Assembly (NCBI GenBank): GCA_018366035.1
Contig: JAGZIW010000006.1
Coordinates: 62,001 to 126,000, forward strand
Reading direction: 5' to 3'
Source of the DNA: Butyricicoccus pullicaecorum
GTDB taxonomy: Bacteria; Bacillota; Clostridia; Oscillospirales; Butyricicoccaceae
Length of the DNA stretch: 64,000 nucleotides
Part shown: in pieces, positions 8,080-16,080 of the stretch
Layout: the number at the start of each line of letters is the position of its first letter
How positions within the stretch are numbered: position 1 is the stretch's first letter
Notes under the pieces: model-generated
Databases searched by the model: none
Seen by the model: only the letters and a program-made list of their open reading frames with translations
What the model was told of the DNA's origin: nothing
Translations under genes and position numbers: made by a program

Positions 8080-8502
8080 CTATTCGACTGCGCTTTTTGA
8101 CCGTTTCGCCAAATCTGCGATGGTAATATTGTTCAGATAGCCGGTAATTAAGGCGTCTAACTCCTTCCACATATCCACGGTTGGGCATTTCTCTGTCCGA
8201 GGGCAAGGCTCTGCATTTTTGCCGAGACAAGCAACAGGAGCCAGAGTTTCTTCTGTAAGAAGCAAGATTTTGCCAACTGTATATTCTTCTGCGGGACGAG
8301 TAAGACGATAGCCGCCGCCTTTTCCGCGCATACCAATGAGGATATTGTTTTGGACAAGTATTTTCAAGATACTTTCCAAATATTTTTCAGAGATATTTTG
8401 TCGTGCGGCGATTTCCTTTAAGGGCAGATAACCGTCTGTCTGGTTCTGCGCAAGATCAATCATAACACGCAATGCATAGCGTCCTTTTGTTGATACCATC
8501 AT
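8080..8502 (-). CDS. Rrf2-family transcriptional regulator with three-Cys cluster-binding motif (IscR-like)
   Basis: A regulator of 140 residues. The N-terminal winged helix-turn-helix (MMVSTKGRYALRVMIDLA, and RGKGGGYRL at 59-67) is the Rrf2 signature. Cys92, Cys100 and Cys106 match the spacing used by IscR and relatives to hold a [2Fe-2S] cluster. It is therefore predicted to sense iron-sulfur or redox status, unlike CymR, which lacks these Cys. The start at 8502 follows GGAGG. Its own promoter carries a 16-base dyad over the -10, which suggests autoregulation. The nifS-nifU pair, a typical target, is 22 kb away rather than adjacent. Confidence 0.92.
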   Translation of the reverse strand: MMVSTKGRYALRVMIDLAQNQTDGYLPLKEIAARQNISEKYLESILKILVQNNILIGMRGKGGGYRLTRPAEEYTVGKILLLTEETLAPVACLGKNAEPCPRTEKCPTVDMWKELDALITGYLNNITIADLAKRSKSAVE

Positions 8503-8525
8503 AAGTGTGAATCCTCCGTCATTTT

Positions 8526-8557
8526 CCTATTATACAATAGGGAAAATCGGAAAGCAA
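8526..8557 (-). promoter_or_regulatory. rrf2 promoter with overlapping operator-like dyad
   Basis: Read on the minus strand: TTGCTT (8557-8552), 17-bp spacer, TATAAT (8534-8529). The dyad CCTATT-4-AATAGG (8526-8541) covers the -10 hexamer, a plausible Rrf2 self-binding site. Confidence 0.7.
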
Positions 8558-8558
8558 C

Positions 8559-8574
8559 TATCTTGAGCAAGATA
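8559..8574. repeat. Inverted repeat just upstream of the rrf2 promoter
   Basis: TATCTTG-AG-CAAGATA, a 7-bp dyad two bases upstream of the -35 of rrf2 and 12 bases after the stop of the M24 peptidase gene. It could be a second operator or a weak hairpin ending the peptidase transcript; the following T run is poor. Confidence 0.45.
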
Positions 8575-8586
8575 AAGTTTTGGGGT

Positions 8587-9786
8587 TTAATTTCTGATGC
8601 AGGTAAAATCCATAATATGACCAGTCAAAGACTTTGCAGCACCAGAAGAGCGGATCTCATAGGTGTTTTCCGTGCCAACGACTCCAATGTCTGGAAGTGC
8701 AATTTTGGGCTCTACGGCAAATGTCATGCCAGCGGTGAGTGGGGATTGGAAGCCACGTGCCAAAACAGGCGCTTCGTCCATGACCAGTCCAATGGAATGT
8801 CCGAGGAATTTTCCGCCATTCATAAAGCCCTCTGCAAATTCCTCTGGTACGGTTGGCCAGAGAGAGAGGAAGATGTCCTCTGGAATTGCACCGGCTACCA
8901 TTTTTTCGGCAACCTTTTGTTCGAATTGGGCGCAGAAATCATAGGCGCGGCGTATTTTATCTGCTTGCGGGTGCTTTTCAATATTGCCATAGAAGAATAC
9001 CACCGATTTATCGGTATGGTATCCGTCAATGCCGGAGGGGATATCCAACAGCAGCAAGTCACCTTCTCGGAGTAAGCGCTTGTTGTCTCCGATGGCAGGC
9101 ATTGCAATACACGTTCCTGCATTTCCGTCTGGCCCATCGAAAGCAGTGACACGCAGTGCATTTTCTGAAAAAGAGCATATCCCCAAAACGTCCTCTCCAT
9201 GCAGCTGGTTGAAGCGGGAAATACCCATTGCACCACGGGCAAGAAAGGCGCGGTAAATATCTGTGCACAGCAGTGCCTCGCTGATTCCGGTACAAAGCAG
9301 GGTTGGGGCAACGCGCTCGAGTACCTCCTCGTGGATTTTTCCCGAACGGCGCATGCAGTCAAGCTCATAGGCGCTTTTATGTGCACGCAGGTCTGTGAGA
9401 ATGGGTGTAATATCCTTATGAGAAGGAAAAGGAAGATATTTGCGTACCATATTCAGCCATGTAATAGAAGCTGTTTTGTATTCAATATATGCGTGCTGCG
9501 GAACAGGATAGCTGCCCTCCAGTACGCGAAAGGATTTCATAGGACGCAAATCTTCAAACAGGGATTCTTCCTGTGCGCGGGGCAGGTAACGGCGTACCCA
9601 GAAAGTTGCTGTATCGGGAGTAATGATGAGGATACCGTCCTGCATGGTACCCGTCAGGTAATAGAGATTGATCCGATTGCTGATAATTACCATTTCCCAT
9701 TTTGGATCGTGTTCGGAAAGGCTGGAACGCAGGGCGGAGAGCCGATGATCCAGTTCTTCCTTGGGAACCTGATTGTGTGTTAACAT
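8587..9786 (-). CDS. M24-family metallopeptidase (Xaa-Pro aminopeptidase-like)
   Basis: A protein of 399 residues with an N-terminal creatinase/prolidase-type domain (about 10-130) and a C-terminal pita-bread M24 domain (about 150-395). Likely metal ligands are visible: the two Asp in LLLLDIPSGIDGYHTD, His in GHSIG, Glu in AVEPK and Glu in GTENTYEI. Family members remove N-terminal residues before proline or hydrolyse related amide bonds in the cytosol. The start at 9786 (MLTHNQ) follows AAAGGAG; an ATG at 9807 precedes that ribosome-binding site and is unlikely. The substrate cannot be told from sequence. Confidence 0.9.
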   Translation of the reverse strand: MLTHNQVPKEELDHRLSALRSSLSEHDPKWEMVIISNRINLYYLTGTMQDGILIITPDTATFWVRRYLPRAQEESLFEDLRPMKSFRVLEGSYPVPQHAYIEYKTASITWLNMVRKYLPFPSHKDITPILTDLRAHKSAYELDCMRRSGKIHEEVLERVAPTLLCTGISEALLCTDIYRAFLARGAMGISRFNQLHGEDVLGICSFSENALRVTAFDGPDGNAGTCIAMPAIGDNKRLLREGDLLLLDIPSGIDGYHTDKSVVFFYGNIEKHPQADKIRRAYDFCAQFEQKVAEKMVAGAIPEDIFLSLWPTVPEEFAEGFMNGGKFLGHSIGLVMDEAPVLARGFQSPLTAGMTFAVEPKIALPDIGVVGTENTYEIRSSGAAKSLTGHIMDFTCIRN

Positions 9787-9972
9787 AATTATAAAATCTC
9801 CTTTCATATCAAATCATATCATATAGCCTGCAAGGATAAATTACTGTTAGTATACCAGAATTTTTAAGGATTGCAATGGGGATACTGGGGATTCGAGGGC
9901 TATCTTATTGACTTTTGGCAGCATGCAGTTTATGATGAAGAAAAGAGATCCGCGTCAATTTTTGGAGGAAAT

Positions 9973-11499
9973 ATGTTAAAGAAATTACAAGGACTATTAA
10001 GTGATCGTCGAGTAGTCGGTGGTGCATTGCTGCTGTTGCAGGCGGCGGGAATGATTTGGCTCGTGACATTTCTCAGCTGGCGCTGGATGTGGATTTATCG
10101 TGTCTGTCACATTATCAGCGCTGTGATGGTGATTTGGCTTATTCGAAAATATGACAATCCAGCTTATAAAATTCCGTGGATCGTACTTATTTTACTGTTT
10201 CCGATTTTTGGCGGATTATTTTATCTGTTATGGGGCAATACCCCGTTCAATCACGCCCGAACACGGCATCGTCAGACGCTGCAGCACCCAGATTTCTCTG
10301 GAGCACCGGTTGCGCCTGCGAGCGAAGCCCTATCGGTTGCTTTGCCGCGTCATACACGCGGTGCACGTTATATTGAAAATGAGTCTGCAATGCCGGTTTG
10401 GGCAGACACCGTTACAAATTATTATCCGGTGGGAGAAAAGCAGTTTTCTGCAATGTGTGAGGCACTGGAGCAGGCAGAACGCTTTATCTTTATGGAGTAC
10501 TTTATCATTGAAGAAGGTACAATGTGGAATACATTGTTAGATATTCTGGTGCGTAAGGTCAAAGCAGGCGTAGAGGTGCGAGTTCTCTATGATGATGCGG
10601 GCTGTCTGAGCACCTTGCCGCATGCATATGATCAGTATTTGTGTGGCTTGGGAATCCGTGCAGTGCGTTTTAATCGGTTCATTCCTACTTTAAACACTTA
10701 CCTGAATAACCGAGACCACCGTAAGATTTGCGTTGTAGATGGAAATATTGGATTTATGGGTGGAATCAATCTTGCAGATGAATATATCAATGTTAAGGTG
10801 CGTTTTGGGCATTGGAAGGATACCGGTGTTCGTCTCGCTGGAGCAGGCGTTGCGAATATGACAGAAATGTTCCTGCAAATGTGGGAATATGCCACGAAAG
10901 AACAGTTTTATGACAGAGAACGCTATATGCCAACCGAGGTGCGCTGTGGAGATGGCTATGTACAGCCGTTTTATGACAGTCCGCTGGACGACCGCAATGT
11001 TGGAGAAACGGCGTTTATGCATATCATAAATCGTGCACAGCGATATGTATATATTACGACGCCATACCTGATTTTGGATAATGAGATGATTACTGCCCTG
11101 ACTGTTGCAGCACAGAGCGGTGTAGATGTACGGATTGTGACACCCGGGATTCCAGATAAAAAGGCGGTCTATCAGGTGACACGTTCTTATTATTTACAGC
11201 TATGCCGTGCGGGTGTCAAGATTTATGAATATCGTCCGGGCTTTCTCCATGCAAAAATGATTGTATCAGATGACGATGTTGCAATTGTTGGCACTATGAA
11301 CATGGATTTTCGTTCCTTTTTCCTGCATTTCGAATGTGGAACCCTGCTGTATGGTGGAGAGACCATCACTGAGATCCGCAACGATATTTTGGAGACCATT
11401 GGAATGAGCCGAGAGATAGATGGAGATTGGTTTCGCAATGTGCCATGGATTTCTTCCATCATCGGTTCTATTCTGAGATTGTTTGCACCCATGTTATAA
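9973..11499 (+). CDS. cls: Cardiolipin synthase (PLD family)
   Basis: A membrane protein of 508 residues. The first 80 residues hold two to three hydrophobic segments including the phospholipase D nuclease N-terminal module. Two HKD catalytic motifs follow: NRDHRKICVVDG (near 248) and FLHAKMIVSDDD (near 422). The enzyme joins two phosphatidylglycerol molecules to give cardiolipin and glycerol at the cytoplasmic membrane. The start at 9973 follows TTTGGAGGAAAT. Length and motif spacing are normal for bacterial Cls. It is divergent from the M24 peptidase. Confidence 0.95.
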   Translation: MLKKLQGLLSDRRVVGGALLLLQAAGMIWLVTFLSWRWMWIYRVCHIISAVMVIWLIRKYDNPAYKIPWIVLILLFPIFGGLFYLLWGNTPFNHARTRHRQTLQHPDFSGAPVAPASEALSVALPRHTRGARYIENESAMPVWADTVTNYYPVGEKQFSAMCEALEQAERFIFMEYFIIEEGTMWNTLLDILVRKVKAGVEVRVLYDDAGCLSTLPHAYDQYLCGLGIRAVRFNRFIPTLNTYLNNRDHRKICVVDGNIGFMGGINLADEYINVKVRFGHWKDTGVRLAGAGVANMTEMFLQMWEYATKEQFYDRERYMPTEVRCGDGYVQPFYDSPLDDRNVGETAFMHIINRAQRYVYITTPYLILDNEMITALTVAAQSGVDVRIVTPGIPDKKAVYQVTRSYYLQLCRAGVKIYEYRPGFLHAKMIVSDDDVAIVGTMNMDFRSFFLHFECGTLLYGGETITEIRNDILETIGMSREIDGDWFRNVPWISSIIGSILRLFAPML

Positions 11500-11517
11500 G
11501 CTTTTGTCAAAAAGCCA

Positions 11518-11546
11518 TTTTCTTCATAGAGGTCGTGTGTTATAAT
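11518..11546 (+). promoter_or_regulatory. Extended -10 promoter before a hairpin-terminator unit
   Basis: TGTTATAAT is a perfect -10 (11541-11546) with an upstream TG; the -35 TTTTCT is weak at 17-bp spacing. Transcription would begin about 11552-11554, immediately before two hairpins. Confidence 0.5.
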
Positions 11547-11549
11547 AAA

Positions 11550-11613
11550 ACCAGTATGCGGGAAAGCCGCAGGATAAAAAACGGCAAATAGGTGAGCCTG
11601 TGCCGTTTTTTTG
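11550..11613 (+). ncRNA. Candidate short RNA or attenuator leader upstream of the GNAT gene
   Basis: Between an extended -10 promoter and an intrinsic terminator lie only about 60-65 bases. They contain hairpin TGCGG-GAAAG-CCGCA (11557-11571), an A-rich linker and the terminator stem. This could be a small regulatory RNA or a leader controlling the acetyltransferase 30 bases downstream. I could not match it to a riboswitch class by eye. Confidence 0.35.
11577..11613 (+). terminator. Intrinsic terminator
   Basis: AAAAACGGCA pairs with TGCCGTTTTT across a loop that itself holds AGG-TGAG-CCT, followed by seven Ts. It is positioned 32 bases before the GNAT start codon. Confidence 0.8.
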
Positions 11614-11644
11614 TGTCTATTTGTACATAGGGAGAGAGAATATC

Positions 11645-12157
11645 ATGCATATTCGGCAGGCAAAACTGGGAGATCATCGTGCGATTTATCAAATGGTAAA
11701 GAAGGCATTTTCTGGGTCACAGATTTCTGATGGTCAGGAGCAAAATTGGATCGTGAAGCAGCGGGGCGGGAAGGGATATATTCCGCAGCTGGAATTGGTG
11801 GCGGAGAATCAGGGGGACATCATTGGACATATCCTGATGACGGTACATGAGGATCATGAGATGGCGTCCATTGCACCTGCCTTGTATCTCGCACCTTTAA
11901 GTGTTGCGCCGATGTTTCAGAGACAGGGAGTTGGCAGTGCGCTTGTCAAGGCGGCATGTGAATATGGCGCAGCACTTGGATATCGTGCGGTATTTTTGGT
12001 GGGAGATCCTGCATATTATAGCAGATTTGGATTTCGGTCAGTCACAGAATTCGGTTTGCAAAACTGCTCTCAAATTCCGGATATTTATGTACAGGCTGTG
12101 GAGCTGCACCCAGATGCGCTCAAGGACGCACAGGGAGGATTATATTTGAGTGCATAA
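11645..12157 (+). CDS. GNAT-family N-acetyltransferase (YhbS-like)
   Basis: A protein of 170 residues with a single GNAT fold. Motif A is visible as LAPLSVAPMFQRQGVGSALV (about 83-102, with the acetyl-CoA pyrophosphate loop Q-R-Q-G-V-G), and the C-terminal PAYYSRFGF segment is typical of the YhbS group (COG3153). It transfers an acetyl group from acetyl-CoA to an amine; the substrate is unknown. The start at 11645 follows GGGAGAGAG. A hairpin-terminator lies just before the gene and may control it. Confidence 0.88.
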   Translation: MHIRQAKLGDHRAIYQMVKKAFSGSQISDGQEQNWIVKQRGGKGYIPQLELVAENQGDIIGHILMTVHEDHEMASIAPALYLAPLSVAPMFQRQGVGSALVKAACEYGAALGYRAVFLVGDPAYYSRFGFRSVTEFGLQNCSQIPDIYVQAVELHPDALKDAQGGLYLSA

Positions 12158-12283
12158 GGATTGCAGTTGGTTTTATTTCTGTATATAAATAGGGAACTTC
12201 TGGTATCCAGTCCTGCATCACAGTTCAGATGCTCCAACCAGAAAATGACTCCAAGTTGTAACAGCTTTCCCGTTTATGAGAAT

Positions 12284-12326
12284 AAAAAAGTCGCTTCTCC
12301 ATTTGTTTTGTGGAGAAAAGCGACTT
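12284..12326 (-). terminator. Intrinsic terminator of the RNA methylase-like gene
   Basis: AAGTCGCTT(C)TCCA at 12288-12301 pairs with TGGAGAAAAGCGACTT (12311-12326). On the minus strand the T run TTTTTTATT follows. It lies 38 bases after the stop of the minus-strand gene. Confidence 0.85.
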
Positions 12327-12363
12327 AAAATGTTCAAAATCTATATCTTTGGATTTTGCTGTA

Positions 12364-13404
12364 TTATCGAATGGGTTTTCGCGCAACGATGATATCACGC
12401 ATAATGGCGTTATCGACACGGTGTACGAATTGGCTGTAAGGACCTTCTAATAAAACATCAAAACCCTGCTGCTCCAAAAGTGCTGCAAATTGTGCTTTTG
12501 GAAAAACATGGGTATTCCAAGCCAGAACCAACACACCACCGGCTTGCAGAACGTTTTTCCAAGCAGGCAGACAAGCAGCTACCAGTTCTTTGGGGTTTCG
12601 GGTCAAAGAGGATTGCTTTTCGCCTGTTACATTGCCATGCTGTACTCCGTAAGGCAAATCACCAACCAGAATATGGAATGTGTTTTTGCGGAAGAACTGG
12701 TCTGCATACACAGAGTTGCCAGCCACCATTTCCCAATGCTGCTCTTGGTGATTTTTGAACGCTGCCTTACTTTTGGCAAAATCGATTGTATAGTGCTTTG
12801 CAGCAAAGGATTTATTGGGACCACTTTGCCTGTGCAGATTGGTTACGTGCTTGATGCGCTCGACCTCCAAATATTTTTTTAGATAGTGGTAGCCTTCTGC
12901 GGCTGCTTTCTCACCAATTTCAATGCCGCAGCAATCAAATCCCATGCTGATACCTTCAAACAGAGTTGTACCCTTTCCGGCAATGGGGTCGAGCAGAGAG
13001 ATGCGCTTGGGTTCCGCTATTTGGCAGGAGGAAACAGCCACATTGATCATCATACGTGTGAACAGTTCGTTGGTTTTTCCCGTGTACTTGAATAGACTGC
13101 TGATATTGATTTCGGTCAGATCGACCTGTGGGATCGGGATTGGACGCAAAAGCGAGGCTTCTATATGATACAGCGCAAACACAAAGGATAGACGTGCGAT
13201 TCGGTTCAAATCGTTCTTGTCGAGAGGCTGTGCAGCAGAAAATATCAGATAATGAACGCCGGCAATCTGTTCTATATGGATATCAGAAGGGGAACAGTCC
13301 ATCGTTTGTGCCAGAATGGAAAATTCAGCAACAGAAAGCTGTTGAGAGGATTTATAATAAACACGATTGTGCCCGGGATTTAGGAGAAGTGCATATTTGT
13401 TCAT
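12364..13404 (-). CDS. Putative SAM-dependent RNA/DNA methylase (UPF0020/TRM11-like)
   Basis: A protein of 346 residues. A THUMP-less N-terminal part (about 1-115) is followed by a Rossmann methyltransferase domain. Motif I is LLDPIAGKGTTLFEG and the catalytic motif IV is DLPYG, as in enzymes that methylate exocyclic amino groups of guanine or adenine (TRM11/RlmL type). Predicted role: modification of tRNA or rRNA. Two ATGs are possible (13410 and 13404); both lie behind GAGGTAA, and 13404 has the better spacing. A strong terminator follows. The exact target base is not deducible. Confidence 0.75.
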   Translation of the reverse strand: MNKYALLLNPGHNRVYYKSSQQLSVAEFSILAQTMDCSPSDIHIEQIAGVHYLIFSAAQPLDKNDLNRIARLSFVFALYHIEASLLRPIPIPQVDLTEINISSLFKYTGKTNELFTRMMINVAVSSCQIAEPKRISLLDPIAGKGTTLFEGISMGFDCCGIEIGEKAAAEGYHYLKKYLEVERIKHVTNLHRQSGPNKSFAAKHYTIDFAKSKAAFKNHQEQHWEMVAGNSVYADQFFRKNTFHILVGDLPYGVQHGNVTGEKQSSLTRNPKELVAACLPAWKNVLQAGGVLVLAWNTHVFPKAQFAALLEQQGFDVLLEGPYSQFVHRVDNAIMRDIIVARKPIR

Positions 13405-13539
13405 AACCATATTACCTCAGCAATATAAGTGTTCAGCAGCTGGAAAATTACAGAAAGCCGCCTTTTTATAATGAAAAAGAAAGAAGCAAAATTGAAAAGA
13501 AAGTCGGAAACTCTGAAAAGAGATCACGACTTTACTTAT

Positions 13540-13616
13540 TGGCGTCCCTGGCGGGATTCGAACCCACGGCCTTTCGCTTAGGAGGCGAACGCTCTATCCA
13601 GCTGAGCTACAGAGAC
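13540..13616 (-). tRNA. tRNA-Arg(CCT), CCA encoded
   Basis: Read on the minus strand: acceptor GTCTCTG pairs with CAGGGAC, D arm GTAGCTCAGCTGGATAGAGC, anticodon stem TTCGC/GCGAA around loop CTCCTAA (anticodon CCT, decoding AGG), T arm with GGTTCGAATCC, discriminator G and encoded CCA. Length is 77 with a normal cloverleaf. Confidence 0.97.
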
Positions 13617-13917
13617 ATATAAAATTTGACGTGCAGAGCCTATTACGGGGAAGCACGATCGTATCGTTTTGGGAGTGTTTCAATATGCTCTAAATATATC
13701 ATTATATTTTTTAATGATACCGTATCTTTTCTCAAAAGTCAATGGTTTGAGAGTGATTTGACTGGGTGTTCATAAAAATTGAGAAACTTTATTGTTTTTT
13801 ATGGATTGAACGCCTGTCAAATGTTTTATTTTAGATGCAATTGTGATATGATAACAGAGACAGGACTTGTGATGTCCACCTGTGAGTAAAGCCTGTGGAA
13901 AAGGAAGTGACGATTTG
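13617..13917 (+). other. Intergenic region before the oxaloacetate decarboxylase operon
   Basis: An AT-rich stretch without a credible gene. A weak promoter is possible (TTTTAT, 17-bp spacer, TATGAT near 13826-13854). Just before the start codon, ACAGGACTTGTGATGTCCACCTGT can fold into a small nested hairpin. I see no known riboswitch. Confidence 0.4.
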
Positions 13918-15297
13918 ATGGAAATGAAGATTACAGAAACTGTATTGCGTGATGCCCAACAATCGCTGATGGCAACTCGAATGCCGCAGTCAGATTTTGA
14001 GGCGATTCTAGACCAAATGGATACGGCTGGCTACTATGCAATTGAATGTTGGGGAGGCGCGACCTTTGATTCCTGCCTGCGCTATTTGACAGAGGATCCG
14101 TGGGAACGTCTGCGCACCATTAAAAAGCACATGAAGCGTACCAAGCTGCAGATGCTGCTGCGCGGTCAGAATCTGCTTGGTTATCATCATTATTCAGACG
14201 ATACCGTCAAGCGTTTTGTGCGTGCAGCGGTAGAAAATGGAATCGATATCATTCGAATTTTTGATGCACTGAATGATTTGCGCAATATCCGAACGGCTGT
14301 GGACGCGTGCCTCGAAGCAGGCGGACATGCACAGGGGGCAATCTGCTATACATTATCTCCAATCCACAATCTGGAACTGTATGTTGGACTTGCCAAAGAG
14401 ATTGAACAGATGGGCTGTCAGTCGCTGTGTATTAAGGACATGGCTGGCATTATGAGTCCAAAGGAATGTTTTGATTTGGTCAGTGCAATCAAGAAAGAAA
14501 TCCATATTCCCATATTCGTACACACGCATATGACCACAGGACTTGCTGCTATGACCTATTTGAAAGCAGCAGAAGCAGGAGCGTCGGGAATCGACACAGC
14601 AACCGCTTGTTTTTCTGGAGGCACCAGTCAGCCGGCGACAGAGACAATGGTCTATGCCTTGGAGCAAATGGGAATCTCATGTGGAACAGATGCTGCTGTT
14701 CTGAAGAAGATCAATGATTTCTTTAGTCCGGTTCAAAAAAAGTTTTTGGAAGATGGTATTTTCGATCCCTATGTGCTGATAACAAAGACAGATGTATTGA
14801 CATATCAAATCCCGGGCGGCATGTTGTCCAATCTGGTCGCACAGCTCAAGGCACAAAATGCAATCGATCGCTTGGACGAGGTATTGGAAGAAACTCCTCG
14901 CGTACGTGCAGATTTGGGGTATCCGCCGCTCGTTACACCATTGAGTCAGATGGTTGGTGTGCAGGCAGCAGTCAACGTATTGATGGGAGAACGCTATAAG
15001 AGCATTGGAAAAGAGATCAAGGCATATATTCGCGGGGAATATGGCAAAGCACCCGGGAAGATCGATCCAGCACTCGCACAAAGCGTGTTGGAGGGAGAGA
15101 CGCCAATTACGGGACGGTATGCAGATACCTTAGAGCCGGAGTTCCCGAAAGCAAAGGCGGAGCTTGGAAGTCGTGCAGAAAATGATTTGGACGTATTATC
15201 CTATATTACATTTCCGCAGCAGGCAGAACAATATTTTGCAGAGCGTGAGCGAAAACGTGCGTTGGTTGCTCCATATAGCATTGAGGAGGTGCAATAA
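13918..15297 (+). CDS. oadA: Oxaloacetate decarboxylase alpha (carboxyltransferase) subunit
   Basis: A protein of 459 residues comprising the TIM-barrel carboxyltransferase domain (ETVLRDAQQSLMATRM near the N-terminus, metal/lysine motif SLCIKDMAG near 170, metal-binding HTH in IFVHTHMTTGLA) and the conserved PYC_OADA domain. It moves the carboxyl group of oxaloacetate to biotin. The usual C-terminal biotinyl domain of OadA is absent; it is supplied by the separate carrier gene two genes downstream. The start at 13918 is behind AAGGAAGTG; the frame extends to 13882 without a ribosome-binding site. The stop overlaps the next start (TAATG), so translation is coupled. A pyruvate carboxylase B subunit is the alternative, but the gamma and beta subunits beside it favour a sodium-pumping decarboxylase. 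Confidence 0.92.
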   Translation: MEMKITETVLRDAQQSLMATRMPQSDFEAILDQMDTAGYYAIECWGGATFDSCLRYLTEDPWERLRTIKKHMKRTKLQMLLRGQNLLGYHHYSDDTVKRFVRAAVENGIDIIRIFDALNDLRNIRTAVDACLEAGGHAQGAICYTLSPIHNLELYVGLAKEIEQMGCQSLCIKDMAGIMSPKECFDLVSAIKKEIHIPIFVHTHMTTGLAAMTYLKAAEAGASGIDTATACFSGGTSQPATETMVYALEQMGISCGTDAAVLKKINDFFSPVQKKFLEDGIFDPYVLITKTDVLTYQIPGGMLSNLVAQLKAQNAIDRLDEVLEETPRVRADLGYPPLVTPLSQMVGVQAAVNVLMGERYKSIGKEIKAYIRGEYGKAPGKIDPALAQSVLEGETPITGRYADTLEPEFPKAKAELGSRAENDLDVLSYITFPQQAEQYFAERERKRALVAPYSIEEVQ

Positions 15298-15641
15298 TGG
15301 GTAAACTCACACCAGAGTCGCTGTTAATTGCAGCTTCAGGTATTGTGATTGTATTTCTGGTGCTTGCCACTCTATGTTTCTTGATTCCGATTACCTCTCG
15401 CCTTGTGCGTGCATTTGCAGAGGATCCGTTTTCTCAGCAAACAGAGCAGAAGAAACCGGCAGCAGAGCAGCCCAAACCTGCTCCCACACCCGTGCGGGAA
15501 ACAGCGCCCTCTGCGTATGGCGGAGAAATCCTGTTGGTTGATGTGGACGAGAAAACAGCAGCTTGTGTCATGGCGATTGTAAGTCATGAGACCGGTATTC
15601 CAGTATCTGAGCTCATATTCAAAAAGATTAAGGCACTTTGA
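15297..15641 (+). CDS. oadG: OadG-type gamma subunit of sodium-pumping decarboxylase
   Basis: A protein of 114 residues with one N-terminal transmembrane helix (about 9-33), then a Pro/Ala/Lys-rich flexible linker and a short C-terminal segment (VDEKTAACVMAIVSHETGIP). This matches the OadG_gamma family, which assembles the alpha and beta subunits at the membrane. The C-terminal segment VMAIVSHETGIP also resembles tails seen in clostridial OadG. Its start overlaps the oadA stop by one base. Confidence 0.85.
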   Translation: MGKLTPESLLIAASGIVIVFLVLATLCFLIPITSRLVRAFAEDPFSQQTEQKKPAAEQPKPAPTPVRETAPSAYGGEILLVDVDEKTAACVMAIVSHETGIPVSELIFKKIKAL

Positions 15642-15660
15642 TAGAGGGGGATCATCAGCC

Positions 15661-16065
15661 ATGAAGTATGTTGTTACATTAAATGGAAATAAATATGAAG
15701 TAGAGGTCGAGCGTGGACAGGCGACAGCGGTTTACGTTGGACAATCAACGAAAAGTGTACAGACATCGCAGACCGCAGCGCCGGCAGCTGCGCCGGCTTC
15801 GGCACCCGCCGCGCCAGTCGCATCGACGACACCCGCAGCGCCCGCCGCGGCTGGGGAAGATATGATGGCACCCATGCCGGGAACCATTCTGGACGTCCGC
15901 TGCCAAGTCGGAAAAGCAGTCAAGGCTGGCGATGTACTGTTTATTTTAGAGGCAATGAAGATGGAAAATGAGATTTGCGCGTCGCGAGACGGCACTATTA
16001 CCGCAGTTTCTGTCAATAAGGGCAGCACAGTAGAGACGGGCACGCCTCTGTGTACGATTTCTTAA
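15661..16065 (+). CDS. Biotin carboxyl carrier protein of the decarboxylase
   Basis: A protein of 134 residues: a short N-terminal beta segment, a long Ala/Pro linker (about 36-66) and a biotinyl-lipoyl domain with the canonical EAMKMEN motif. Lys100 is the biotin site. It carries the carboxyl group between the alpha subunit and the membrane beta subunit. It stands alone instead of being fused to OadA. The linker is locally GC-rich (CCGGCAGCTGCGCC and similar), giving a repetitive Ala-Pro stretch. The start at 15661 follows GAGGGGGATC; OadG ends 20 bases earlier. Confidence 0.93.
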   Translation: MKYVVTLNGNKYEVEVERGQATAVYVGQSTKSVQTSQTAAPAAAPASAPAAPVASTTPAAPAAAGEDMMAPMPGTILDVRCQVGKAVKAGDVLFILEAMKMENEICASRDGTITAVSVNKGSTVETGTPLCTIS

Positions 16066-16080
16066 AGGAGGAGACGTGTG

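Noticed and set aside
13540..13620. tRNA-Arg as an integration site
   Set aside because: No integrase gene or repeated tRNA 3' end was seen nearby; neighbouring genes are housekeeping.
15770..15860. GC-rich repetitive stretch as a possible repeat element
   Set aside because: It encodes the Ala/Pro linker of the biotin carrier, a normal low-complexity hinge.
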